From contig CAKSEY010000001.1 of NCBI GenBank assembly GCA_934448295.1, positions 62,001 through 126,000 on the forward strand: a stretch of DNA of 64,000 nucleotides, read 5' to 3'. Of the stretch, positions 7,771 through 16,259 are shown piece after piece (the stretch's first letter is position 1; each line of letters begins with the position of its first letter). This stretch comes from an uncultured Oscillospiraceae bacterium. Its GTDB lineage: Bacteria; Bacillota; Clostridia; Oscillospirales; Ruminococcaceae. The translations under genes and the position numbers were made by a program. The notes under the pieces are model-generated. The model was given only the letters and a program-made list of their open reading frames with translations. It searched no databases and had not been told where the DNA came from.

Positions 7771-9876
7771 TCAGACACGCGTGTTGAGCGTCGTGCGCTT
7801 GTCAAGTATCTTGGGGAATATCTCGGTCAGGTTGTGCGGAGCCTTCAGCGGCGCCGTTTCGAACGTCCTGGTGTTATAGCCGACGTTTCGCACCACCTTG
7901 TTTATCCTGTCCTTCATCGGTTCTACCTGCTTTTCGAACCGCGGAGGATACAGCAGCGCCAGATTCACCTCGTCGCCTAGGGCGTACAGGTCTACCTCGA
8001 ATCTGCCTATGCTTTCTATGTCGAATGTAAGGAACAGGTGGTAGTTTCTCTGGGTGCCGGGGGTGTTGTTCGGGTTGTTTTCGTCGTTGTCTACCCACAA
8101 CTCGCCGAATGCCTTAGTTCCGTCCACGTCCAGCGGGAGTATGTAGTGCGCCAGCGGGGTGAACACACCGGGGGCGTTCAGCAGGCTCTGAAGCAGGTTT
8201 GCCGCGTTGAAGCTGTCAAGGGATTTCAGCGCCGGGTGATTGATGTTCTCCTGAATGAAATCCGTCAGGCTGTCCAGGGTGGAGCTTACCGGGGGTCTTA
8301 CTCCGTGCTGGGGAAGCTCGTTTTTCAGCGCCATCTTGTCGATGGTGTCAACGAATGCGCCGTAAAGCCGCTCTCTTATGGGCATATCCGGCATAGCGCG
8401 CAGCATCTCGTTAAGCTTGTCGATGACCTCCTGTATCGTGTGCAGCTTGGAGAAATCCTGGGTGAACTGCGTTGAGTACTCTCCGGTGCGGTCGTCAATG
8501 AACAATCCCTTGACAAGGTTGTGCAGCGTCAGGAATCCAGACTGACGTCCCCGGGCATAGGCGGCAAGCTGCTGTTCGATGTTATATCCGCTGTCTTTCA
8601 GCGCCGGCATGAAGCCTTTTTCGCTCATGCTCTCGTTAAGGAACTTTTCGTAGCCCGTCAGCTCCGGAGTTTCCTCGGCAAAATCACCAACTTTTCCCTC
8701 TGTATTTTCGTCGATTTGCTGAATATTGCTTTCGGACTGCGGAATTTCTTCATTTTTATTCGGGGAATTTCCTGTTAGTGGTTGATTTTGTGCAGAATTT
8801 GTTGTATAATTATCTAAAAGGGGCTGCGAGGGTTCTTCTGCCTGCTGCTGGTTGTTGTTTACCTGTTGTTGGTTAACCGCCTGCTGTTTTTCCGTCTGAT
8901 GGTTTGCCGTCCGCAGATCTGCCGCCTGCTGGTTTATCGGCTGTTGGTTTACCGTCTGCTGCTCCTGGTCGGCAGCGTGCTGCTGCGGGTCGGTCATCTT
9001 CTGCTTGTTGAATATAGCGGAATAAAGACGGTTGAAGGAATTTTTCAGCGACTCCCGCAGGGTGCCGGAGGATATCTGCGACAGAAGCAGGTTGAAATAC
9101 TCCTTGCACATATAAGGGCTGTTGTTGTACCTCGACAGGTTGTGCGTGATGAGCGGTATCAGCATCTGGGTCTTATCGTCGTTGAGAAGGCTCCCGCTGA
9201 CGTCCTTCAGCACGGTGAGCGTTTCGCCCTTAAGATAGTCGAAGTACTTTTCGGCGTCCGGCGCTCCCCATTCCCGCGAAAGGTCCATCAGCTTTGCCGA
9301 CAGCTTTTCGTTCGGGGAGAAGTATTCCGACAGAAATTTCATATTAGCCCTGAGCGCGCCGAGTATCTCGTTCTTGTTCTGGGCGAAATTGATGGATCTC
9401 AGCAGGTTTCCGATAAGCTCCTTGGTGGAAGGGTCTGTGGTGGTCTTTGCGACCTCCCGCAGAACGTCGTAGAATTCGTGGCCGCTGAACATCGTGTTCT
9501 GCTGCTCCTGATTCTGTATCTCCTGCACAAGCTGCTCAGGGGTGACGTAAAGCGCGGCGGCTAAGTCCTCCAGCTTTCCGTAAAGCTCGGTATGGCCGTT
9601 TATCAGCGCCTGATTGAGCACCTCGATATTCAGCAGATCCTTAAGCGTCTCCACCGCAAGGGTGGGATCCTTTGCAACGTTTACCTGGAGCGGTATAAGC
9701 TCGCGGTTGCCCATTTCAAGGCGGCTTCTGGCGCCTGAAGCCCCGGAATTTCCGGAGCCCTGCACGCCGGTGAGCTTGACTATATCGAACGGTTCTGTGT
9801 TCGGATCCATCGGGCGGGAACTGTAATTATAGTTCTTCGCAGTGATAGGATTGTTTATCTGCGGTATCTGCGCCAT
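7771..9876 (-). CDS. FliK-like / YlqG-like large protein with Gln/Asn-rich linker
   Basis: The 701-residue protein has a helical N-terminal part (about 70-290), a Gln/Asn-rich low-complexity linker (about 295-385) and a C-terminal part. The end, with FGELWVD then HLFLTFDIESIGRFEVDLYALGDEVNLALLYP split by a linker, resembles the hook-length-control C-terminal fold (a small beta domain that binds FlhB). In Bacillus a FliK-like gene (ylqG) precedes the FlhB-like ylqH, the same order seen here. A functional link with the neighbouring switch-like protein is inferred; whether it measures hook length is open. GAGGAGGG precedes the ATG. Confidence 0.6.
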   Translation of the reverse strand: MAQIPQINNPITAKNYNYSSRPMDPNTEPFDIVKLTGVQGSGNSGASGARSRLEMGNRELIPLQVNVAKDPTLAVETLKDLLNIEVLNQALINGHTELYGKLEDLAAALYVTPEQLVQEIQNQEQQNTMFSGHEFYDVLREVAKTTTDPSTKELIGNLLRSINFAQNKNEILGALRANMKFLSEYFSPNEKLSAKLMDLSREWGAPDAEKYFDYLKGETLTVLKDVSGSLLNDDKTQMLIPLITHNLSRYNNSPYMCKEYFNLLLSQISSGTLRESLKNSFNRLYSAIFNKQKMTDPQQHAADQEQQTVNQQPINQQAADLRTANHQTEKQQAVNQQQVNNNQQQAEEPSQPLLDNYTTNSAQNQPLTGNSPNKNEEIPQSESNIQQIDENTEGKVGDFAEETPELTGYEKFLNESMSEKGFMPALKDSGYNIEQQLAAYARGRQSGFLTLHNLVKGLFIDDRTGEYSTQFTQDFSKLHTIQEVIDKLNEMLRAMPDMPIRERLYGAFVDTIDKMALKNELPQHGVRPPVSSTLDSLTDFIQENINHPALKSLDSFNAANLLQSLLNAPGVFTPLAHYILPLDVDGTKAFGELWVDNDENNPNNTPGTQRNYHLFLTFDIESIGRFEVDLYALGDEVNLALLYPPRFEKQVEPMKDRINKVVRNVGYNTRTFETAPLKAPHNLTEIFPKILDKRTTLNTRV

Positions 9877-9946
9877 GGTTTTTCCCTCCTCGTTATTTTC
9901 TGTTTATTATTGTATCATAAAACCGGAGAATAATAAAGAGTTTTTT

Positions 9947-9972
9947 TAAAAAATCCCACAGATATCCGAAAT
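9947..9972 (+). promoter_or_regulatory. Possible SigD/FliA-type promoter for cheA
   Basis: TAAA (9947-9950), a 14-base spacer and TCCGAAAT (9965-9972) match the motility sigma factor pattern TAAA-N15-GCCGATAT at 6 of 8 positions in the minus 10 part. It lies about 90 bases before cheA. The surroundings are AT-rich, so chance is possible. Confidence 0.35.
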
Positions 9973-10064
9973 TTCATAGTTCGGAGAGCCGTTCAGGTTT
10001 TCCGGGCTATTCAAATAAAACAAATAATATGCGCACAGGCGTATATCAGGAAAGGAATGTTATT

Positions 10065-12224
10065 ATGGCAAAAATCGAACCCGGCATGGAATCTATGCTG
10101 GATATGTACTTCTATGAAACGAATTCCCTTCTGGAACAGCTGGACGAGATCCTGCTGAGAACAGAACAGGCGAACTCTTTCGACAGCGAGGACATCAAGG
10201 AAATTTTCCGTATCATGCATACCATCAAGGGCTCGTCGGCAATGATGGGCTTTGAGAACCTTTCTGTGCTGGCGCATAAGGCGGAGGATATGTTCTTTGT
10301 TATCCGCGAGAACCCTGATGTTATCACCGACGTCAGCTTCGTGTATGACCTGGTATTCCAGGTGTCCGACTCTTATAAGGCGCAGATCGAGCTTATCCAG
10401 AACAATGTGAACGGCGAGTTTGAGCAGCTTGATTTCAGCGAGCTCATAGACAAGCTGTTAAAGGCGCGCGACGCCCTGGTCGGCGAAACCAAGGGAGAAA
10501 CCCCCGAGCAGGCCGAGGCTATCGCGGCTGGAACCGCTCCCGACCCGGAGCAGGCTGCCGCCCCCGCTCCTGCTGTTTCCAAGGATAACAAGACCACAGT
10601 CCGCGTATTCTTTGAGGACGGCTGCCAGATGGAGAATCTGCGCGCATTCCTGCTCATAAACACGATAAAGGACGCCTGCCAGGAGCTGGAGTTCACCCCT
10701 GCCGACGTTGAGACCAATGCCGAGACCGCAAAGGAGATCGTGGAAAAGGGCTTCCTTATCACGTTCGTTCCGCACGATTCTGTGGACGAGGTGCTCAAGG
10801 CGATAGAGAGCGCCCTCAACGTACAGAGCTACGAGATAGTAAGCCAGCCGGCTGCCGCTGCACCTGCGGCAGAGCCTGCAAAGACCGAGCTTCCTCCCGA
10901 GCCGAAGGCTGCTGCGCCCGCCGCTCCCGCACCGGCTCCGGCAGCTCCTGCTGCTGCGCCCGCGCCGGCTGCCCCGGTACATAAAGAGCCCACCGCTGTC
11001 GAAAAGGCGCAGGCTGCCGTTGACAAGGCGCAGGCTGCCGCCGGCGGCGCACAGAAGCAGAGCCTTATCAGCGTAAACCTGGCGAAGCTGGACGCGCTGC
11101 ATGATATCGTCGGCGAGATAATCACCACCGAGTCGATGGTTATATCCAACCCCGACCTCGAGGGTCTGGAGCTTGAGAGCTTCAACAAGGCTGCGCGTCA
11201 GCTCAGAAAGCTCACCAGCGAGCTTCAGGATACGGTAATGTCCATCAGAATGGTACCGCTTGCCGGAGTATTCCAGAAGATGAACCGTATCGTCCGCGAC
11301 ATGAAGAAGAAGCTGAACAAGGACGTTGAGTTCGTTATGGAGGGCGAGGACACCGAGGTAGACAAGTCCATCGTGGACAGCCTGCAGGATCCGCTGATGC
11401 ACCTTGTAAGAAACTGCATGGATCACGGTATAGAGGACAATGCTGCCGAGCGTGTGGCTGAGGGCAAGCCTGAAAAGGGCGTTGTAAAGCTGACCGCACA
11501 GAACGCTTCCGGCGAGGTAATAATCACGGTATCCGACGACGGCGCGGGGATCGACCCTGAAAAGATTCTTGCCAAGGCAAGGAAGCAGGGTATCCTGACC
11601 AAGCCCGAGAGCGAATATACTGAGCGCGAGATACAGAACCTGATACTCCTGCCCGGATTCTCCACAAACGAGGTCGTTACGGAGTACAGCGGACGCGGCG
11701 TCGGCATGGACGTTGTAAAATCCAACGTAGAGAAGTGCGGCGGCACCATCATCGTGGACAGCAAGAAGGGTGCGGGAACCAACTTCATCATCAAGATCCC
11801 GCTCACGCTGGCTATAATAGACGGTATGGAGATCACAGTCGGCGATCTGGTATTCACAGTGCCGATATCCACCATCCGCGAGAGCTTCAAGGCAGAGGCA
11901 AGCCAGGTGCTCCGCGATACCAAGAACAACGAGATGATCATGATACGCGGCGTATGCTATCCTATCCTGCGTATGCATGAGAAGTTCTCGATAGATACCG
12001 AGATAACCGACCTTGAGGACGGCATACTCCTGCTTGTGGAGACTGATAATAAGAGCGTATGCATTTTCGCTGATAAGCTTATCGGCGAGCAGCAGGTAGT
12101 CGTAAAGCCGTTCCCGGCGTACCTGAACAAGTACAACATCAAGGGCGAGGGACTTTCCGGCTGTACGATAATGGGCGACGGCAGCATTTCGCTGATTGTT
12201 GACACCAACACGCTCATCGGTTAA
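10065..12224 (+). CDS. cheA: Chemotaxis histidine kinase CheA
   Basis: CheA autophosphorylates in response to chemoreceptors and passes phosphate to CheY and CheB. I start at the ATG at 10065, preceded by AGGAAAGGAATG, giving 719 residues. The phosphotransfer domain carries His52 in MHTIKGSSAMMGF. A CheY/CheB-binding P2 region (about 170-270), an Ala/Pro-rich linker (about 270-330), the dimerisation domain, the HATPase with LVRNCMDHGIE, DDGAGID and GRGVGMDVVKSNV, and a C-terminal CheW-like domain follow. It heads a cheA-cheW-cheR-cheB run, 16 bases before cheW, probably one transcript. Confidence 0.95.
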   Translation: MAKIEPGMESMLDMYFYETNSLLEQLDEILLRTEQANSFDSEDIKEIFRIMHTIKGSSAMMGFENLSVLAHKAEDMFFVIRENPDVITDVSFVYDLVFQVSDSYKAQIELIQNNVNGEFEQLDFSELIDKLLKARDALVGETKGETPEQAEAIAAGTAPDPEQAAAPAPAVSKDNKTTVRVFFEDGCQMENLRAFLLINTIKDACQELEFTPADVETNAETAKEIVEKGFLITFVPHDSVDEVLKAIESALNVQSYEIVSQPAAAAPAAEPAKTELPPEPKAAAPAAPAPAPAAPAAAPAPAAPVHKEPTAVEKAQAAVDKAQAAAGGAQKQSLISVNLAKLDALHDIVGEIITTESMVISNPDLEGLELESFNKAARQLRKLTSELQDTVMSIRMVPLAGVFQKMNRIVRDMKKKLNKDVEFVMEGEDTEVDKSIVDSLQDPLMHLVRNCMDHGIEDNAAERVAEGKPEKGVVKLTAQNASGEVIITVSDDGAGIDPEKILAKARKQGILTKPESEYTEREIQNLILLPGFSTNEVVTEYSGRGVGMDVVKSNVEKCGGTIIVDSKKGAGTNFIIKIPLTLAIIDGMEITVGDLVFTVPISTIRESFKAEASQVLRDTKNNEMIMIRGVCYPILRMHEKFSIDTEITDLEDGILLLVETDNKSVCIFADKLIGEQQVVVKPFPAYLNKYNIKGEGLSGCTIMGDGSISLIVDTNTLIG

Positions 12225-12240
12225 AGGGAGGACTAACAGC

Positions 12241-12741
12241 ATGACTAACGATGTTATTAAGGAGGCTGTTGCAAAGCAGCAGTCCTCTGACAGAAAGATA
12301 TCAACGGATAATTCCGTGCTGGGAAAGGTAATGACCTTCCACATCGGCGACCAGATATACGGCATTGAGATACAGTATGTCACTGAGATAATCGAAATGC
12401 AGCACATCACCAAGGTGCCGCACGTTCCCGCCTACATCAAGGGAATCATTAACGTGCGCAGCAAGGTGGTTCCGATAGTAGATATCCGCAGCCGCTTCGG
12501 CAAGGAGGAGATACCCTACACCAGCCGCACCTGCATAATCATTCTCAGCTTCAACGAGCTGTCCGTCGGCATAATCGTTGACAGCGTCGCGGACGTTGAG
12601 GATATCCATTCCCACGATATCTCCGCGACCCCGGAGAACCGTTCTGTGAACACAAATTCCTTTATTCAGTACATGATACGCTCCGACAACGATGTAAAGC
12701 TCATACTCAATGTTGCGAAGCTTCTTGACGATGAGGGGTGA
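12241..12741 (+). CDS. cheW: Chemotaxis coupling protein CheW
   Basis: This 166-residue adaptor links chemoreceptors to CheA. After an N-terminal extension of about 27 residues comes the CheW fold: LGKVMTFHIGDQIYGIEI, VPHVPAYIKGIINVRSKVVP split over the third and fourth strands, and LSVGIIVDSVADV. GGGAGG precedes the ATG at 12241. Its stop lies six bases before the cheR start, so translation is likely coupled. Confidence 0.93.
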   Translation: MTNDVIKEAVAKQQSSDRKISTDNSVLGKVMTFHIGDQIYGIEIQYVTEIIEMQHITKVPHVPAYIKGIINVRSKVVPIVDIRSRFGKEEIPYTSRTCIIILSFNELSVGIIVDSVADVEDIHSHDISATPENRSVNTNSFIQYMIRSDNDVKLILNVAKLLDDEG

Positions 12742-12746
12742 TCCCT

Positions 12747-13571
12747 ATGGAGATCTCTGACAGAGAATTCCGCAGGCTTGTGGACTATATGCACGACAAC
12801 TTCGGCATAAATCTGTCCGCAAAGCGCGTGCTTATACAGGGCAGGCTCGGGAATATGCTGCGCGAGCGCGGTTTTACCAGCTACGACCAGTATCTTGATG
12901 CAGTTATGGCTGATACCTCCGGCGCGGAGGTAACGACCATACTGAACAAGCTGACCACCAATCACACATTCTTCATGCGTGAGCCGGAGCACTACACCTA
13001 TTTAAAGGAAGTGATACTTCCGTGGGCGGTCAGCAATGCCAAGAACCATGAGCTGCGCATCTGGAGCGCGGGCTGCTCCTCCGGCGAGGAGTGCTACACC
13101 ACGGCAATGCTTCTTGACGAGTATTTCGGCAGGGAGAAATCACTGTGGGATACGCGCATACTTGCAACGGATATATCGAACAGCGTAATGGAAAAGGCGA
13201 AAAGCGGCATATATAACGTTGAAGGAATGAAGGGGCTGAGCCCGGAGTGGGTAAGGCGCTACTTCAGGCAGGTGGACAGCGAGCATTACGAAATATGCCA
13301 GAAAATAAAGGACGAGATAATCTTTAAGCCTTTTAACCTGATGGATCCCATGCCTGAGAAATACAGGCAGCGTCCATTCGACCTGATATTCTGCCGCAAC
13401 GTTATGATATACTTCGACCAGCCGACAAAGAACGCGCTGGTGAACAGGTTCTATGACGTGCTTAAGCCCGGAGGGTATTTCTATATCGGTCATGCCGAGA
13501 GTATTCCGCGCGGCGAGACAAAATTCGAATACATCAAACCTGCAATTTACCGCAGGGGACTTAACACCTGA
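12747..13571 (+). CDS. cheR: Chemoreceptor glutamate methyltransferase CheR
   Basis: CheR methylates receptor glutamates using S-adenosylmethionine for adaptation. The ATG at 12747 is preceded by GAGGGG that overlaps the cheW end; an in-frame GTG at 12738 is less likely. The 274-residue protein has the helical N-domain (about 1-75), NHTFFMREPEHY, the SAM loop IWSAGCSSGEECYT (about 102-115), and FDLIFCRNVMIYF (about 210-222). All landmarks of an active enzyme are present. Confidence 0.94.
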   Translation: MEISDREFRRLVDYMHDNFGINLSAKRVLIQGRLGNMLRERGFTSYDQYLDAVMADTSGAEVTTILNKLTTNHTFFMREPEHYTYLKEVILPWAVSNAKNHELRIWSAGCSSGEECYTTAMLLDEYFGREKSLWDTRILATDISNSVMEKAKSGIYNVEGMKGLSPEWVRRYFRQVDSEHYEICQKIKDEIIFKPFNLMDPMPEKYRQRPFDLIFCRNVMIYFDQPTKNALVNRFYDVLKPGGYFYIGHAESIPRGETKFEYIKPAIYRRGLNT

Positions 13572-13588
13572 CTGACGGGGGCGAACCA

Positions 13589-14629
13589 ATGAAAAAGATC
13601 AAGCTGCTGGTGGTCGATGATTCGATCCTGTTCAGGGAGGTGCTCTCCCGCTTTATCCGGCAGGATCCGGAGATAGATGTTGTCGGCACCGCCGGCGACG
13701 CTTACTCCGCCCGGGACATGATACTGAAATACGAGCCCGACGTTATGACGCTTGATGTTGAAATGCCGCGAATGGACGGTGTTGCATTCCTGCGAAAGCT
13801 GCTGCCGCAGTATTATATTCCGGTAGTGGTGGTGTCCTCATCTTCCGGGCAGAAGCAGTCTGCGCTGGAGGCGGGCGCGGTGGGTTTCATACAGAAGCCG
13901 CTTGCAAGGACGAACTCAGAAATGCAGAAATTTGCAGCGGATATCTGCCAGACGGTAAAGTCGGCGTATTCCGTGCATGGGGTAAAGAAAGAACCGCAGA
14001 CGGAGTCTGAGCCTGAAGTCATCCACGCTGATTTTTCGGCGGGAGGCAGGCGTTTCCGCAAAACGGACGCAGTGCTTGCGCTTGGGGCTTCCACAGGAGG
14101 CACCGAGGCGCTGGAGCAGGTGATAAAGAATCTCCCGGCGGACTGCCCCGCTACCGTTGTGGTGCAGCATATGCCGGCGGGCTTCACGAAGCTCTATTCC
14201 GAGCGGCTGAACAGAAGCTGCCCTATGGAGGTAAAGGAAGCCGAGGATGGCGACCGGCTGCGGCGCGGGCTTGTGATAATCGGCGCAGGAGAACATCACC
14301 TGCGGGTATGCCGGGATTCCCGGGGATATTATGTGTCCTCCAGACCCGGGGAGAAGGTATCCGGGCACTGTCCGTCAGTTGACGTGCTTTTCACCAGCGT
14401 GGCGGAATCCGTAAAAAGCAACGCGATAGGCGTTATCCTCACCGGAATGGGCAGGGACGGCGCTGACGGCCTGCTGAAAATGCGGGAGGCTGGCGCGTTC
14501 ACCATCGGGCAGGATAAGGAAACCTGCGTGGTCTACGGTATGCCGATGGAGGCGTACAAGATAGGCGCGGTGCAGGTGCAGGCTCCGCTGTATAAAATCG
14601 CGGGTATAATTCAGGATCAGCTGATTTGA
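13589..14629 (+). CDS. cheB: Chemotaxis response regulator / glutamate methylesterase CheB
   Basis: The 346-residue protein has a receiver domain with the acidic pair Asp10/Asp11 and phospho-acceptor Asp56, a linker of about 40 residues, and the methylesterase domain. The catalytic triad is visible as Ser168 in LGASTGG, His194 in VVQHMPAG and Asp290 in GMGRDGADG. It removes methyl groups from receptors when phosphorylated by CheA and can deamidate glutamines. It closes the chemotaxis run and is followed by a strong terminator. No cheY, cheC or cheD is next to it. Confidence 0.95.
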   Translation: MKKIKLLVVDDSILFREVLSRFIRQDPEIDVVGTAGDAYSARDMILKYEPDVMTLDVEMPRMDGVAFLRKLLPQYYIPVVVVSSSSGQKQSALEAGAVGFIQKPLARTNSEMQKFAADICQTVKSAYSVHGVKKEPQTESEPEVIHADFSAGGRRFRKTDAVLALGASTGGTEALEQVIKNLPADCPATVVVQHMPAGFTKLYSERLNRSCPMEVKEAEDGDRLRRGLVIIGAGEHHLRVCRDSRGYYVSSRPGEKVSGHCPSVDVLFTSVAESVKSNAIGVILTGMGRDGADGLLKMREAGAFTIGQDKETCVVYGMPMEAYKIGAVQVQAPLYKIAGIIQDQLI

Positions 14630-14638
14630 ATATGCATT

Positions 14639-14662
14639 AAGGGGGCAGGTTTCTGCCCCCTT
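14639..14662 (+). terminator. Terminator of the chemotaxis operon
   Basis: AAGGGGGCAG (14639-14648) pairs with CTGCCCCCTT (14653-14662) around a GTTT loop, followed by TTCATTTTGTT. Confidence 0.9.
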
Positions 14663-14727
14663 TTCATTTTGTTCCTTTTCCGGATTCTGTAAACGCCCGA
14701 GCCGTTTATCTGCAAAACGCGGTTTTT

Positions 14728-14778
14728 TTGCAAAAATCCTCATAAAGCCTTGCAATTTGGCTTAAAATGTGGTATGAT
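14728..14778 (+). promoter_or_regulatory. lysC promoter with upstream TGCAAAAATC element
   Basis: TTGCAA (14750-14755) and TATGAT (14773-14778) are 17 bases apart. The bases before the minus 10 read ATGTGG. A TGCAAAAATC element lies upstream at 14729-14738. The same arrangement precedes rpsJ. Confidence 0.7.
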
Positions 14779-14841
14779 AAAATATATATTTATATCCTAA
14801 GCACAATAATATAATTTTAAGATAAAGAAAGGGTCAACACT

Positions 14842-16164
14842 ATGAGCAAGGTAGTAAAGTTCGGCGGGAGCTCCCTCGCTGACGCAAATCAGTTCAGGAA
14901 GGTCGCGGATATAATCCACGCTGATCCTGAGAGAAAGTACGTCGTTCCCTCCGCGCCGGGCAAGCGCTTCAAGGAGGACACCAAGGTAACGGATATGCTG
15001 TACCGCTGCTATGACGAAGTAGCCGTACAGGGCAAGGATTTCACGGAATCCTTCGCGCCCATCAAGGAGCGCTACAACGGCATTATATCCGACCTCGGGC
15101 TTTCACTGGATCTTGACGAGGAATTCGAGAAGATCGGCGAGAATTTCAAGGCTGCCATCGGCAGCGATTACGCGGCAAGCCGCGGCGAGTACCTCAACGG
15201 TATCGTGCTGGCAAACTACCTCGGGTTTGAGTTCATCGACGCTGCAAAGGCTATCTTCTTCGACAACAAGGGAAATTTTGACGCAGACATCACAGACGCC
15301 TGCCTCGGCGCGCTTCTCGACAAGACCCCCAGGGCGGTTATCCCGGGATTCTACGGCGCAATGCCCGACGGCACCATCAAGACTTTCTCCCGCGGCGGCT
15401 CTGACTTCACAGGCTCCGTTGTTGCAAAGGCGGCAAAGGTAGACCTTTACGAGAACTGGACGGACGTAAGCGGCTTCCTGGTTGCCGACCCCCGCATAGT
15501 CGATAAGCCCGAGGGTATCAGCGTTATCACATATTCCGAGCTGCGTGAGCTTTCCTATATGGGTGCAGGCGTGCTGCATGAGGACGCTATCTTCCCGGTA
15601 AGAAGCGCCAATATCCCGATAAACATCAAGAACACCAACGCTCCGCAGGACGCAGGAACGCTCATCGTTCCCACCGCAAACGCGCCCGCAAGCGAGCATG
15701 TTATCACTGGTATCGCAGGCAAGAAGAACTTCTCCGTAATCTCCATCGAGAAGGATAGAATGAACAGCAACAAGGGCTTCCTGCGCAAGCTGCTCCAGGT
15801 TCTGGAGAATCACGATATCTTCCCGGAGCACATGCCCACGGGTATCGACACGGTCAGCGTTGTCGTAAATTCCTCCGAGCTTGACGGCCAGCGCGAGAAG
15901 CTCACCGAGCGCCTTGTAGAGGTGGTAAAGCCCGACCATTTCGAGATAATCGACGGCCTTGCGCTTATCGCGGTGGTTGGACGCGGAATGAGATCCGTAA
16001 AGGGTACTGCGACCCGCGTATTCGCTGCGCTTTCCCATGCGAACATCAACATCAGAATGATCGACCAGGGCTCCAGCGAGCTTAATATTATCGTAGGCAT
16101 CAACGCGGCTGACTTTGAAAAGGCTATCAAGGTGGTTTACGATATGTTCATTCTTAGCGAGTGA
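14842..16164 (+). CDS. lysC: Aspartate kinase
   Basis: This enzyme phosphorylates aspartate, the first step toward lysine, threonine, methionine and diaminopimelate. The 440-residue protein opens with VVKFGGSSLAD (kinase signature) and has FSRGGSDFTGSV (about 193-204), the substrate and nucleotide site. Two ACT domains follow (about 305-440), with SVISIEKDRMNS and ALIAVVGRGM, so feedback inhibition by an end-product amino acid is expected. It stands alone after its own promoter; a 12-pair hairpin follows. Confidence 0.93.
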   Translation: MSKVVKFGGSSLADANQFRKVADIIHADPERKYVVPSAPGKRFKEDTKVTDMLYRCYDEVAVQGKDFTESFAPIKERYNGIISDLGLSLDLDEEFEKIGENFKAAIGSDYAASRGEYLNGIVLANYLGFEFIDAAKAIFFDNKGNFDADITDACLGALLDKTPRAVIPGFYGAMPDGTIKTFSRGGSDFTGSVVAKAAKVDLYENWTDVSGFLVADPRIVDKPEGISVITYSELRELSYMGAGVLHEDAIFPVRSANIPINIKNTNAPQDAGTLIVPTANAPASEHVITGIAGKKNFSVISIEKDRMNSNKGFLRKLLQVLENHDIFPEHMPTGIDTVSVVVNSSELDGQREKLTERLVEVVKPDHFEIIDGLALIAVVGRGMRSVKGTATRVFAALSHANINIRMIDQGSSELNIIVGINAADFEKAIKVVYDMFILSE

Positions 16165-16184
16165 TACTAATACGGCTTTAATTT

Positions 16185-16219
16185 CACAGCCGGGAATGAC
16201 GACAGCTTTCCCGGCTGTG
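16185..16219 (+). terminator. Hairpin after lysC (weak terminator)
   Basis: CACAGCCGGGAA (16185-16196) pairs with TTCCCGGCTGTG (16208-16219). No T tract follows directly, so it may be a processing or 3'-end stabilising hairpin rather than a full terminator. Confidence 0.45.
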
Positions 16220-16259
16220 TTCAGATAAGCAGATTTTTATACGAATGAGGGGATAGAGG

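Noticed and set aside
10458..12413. Long open frame on the minus strand opposite cheA and cheW (about 650 codons)
   Set aside because: It mirrors a clear CheA/CheW coding sequence, has no ribosome binding site and its translation shows no recognisable domain. It results from codon bias of the real genes.
15103..16038. Open frames on the minus strand opposite lysC
   Set aside because: No start signal and no domain; lysC on the plus strand fully explains the region.
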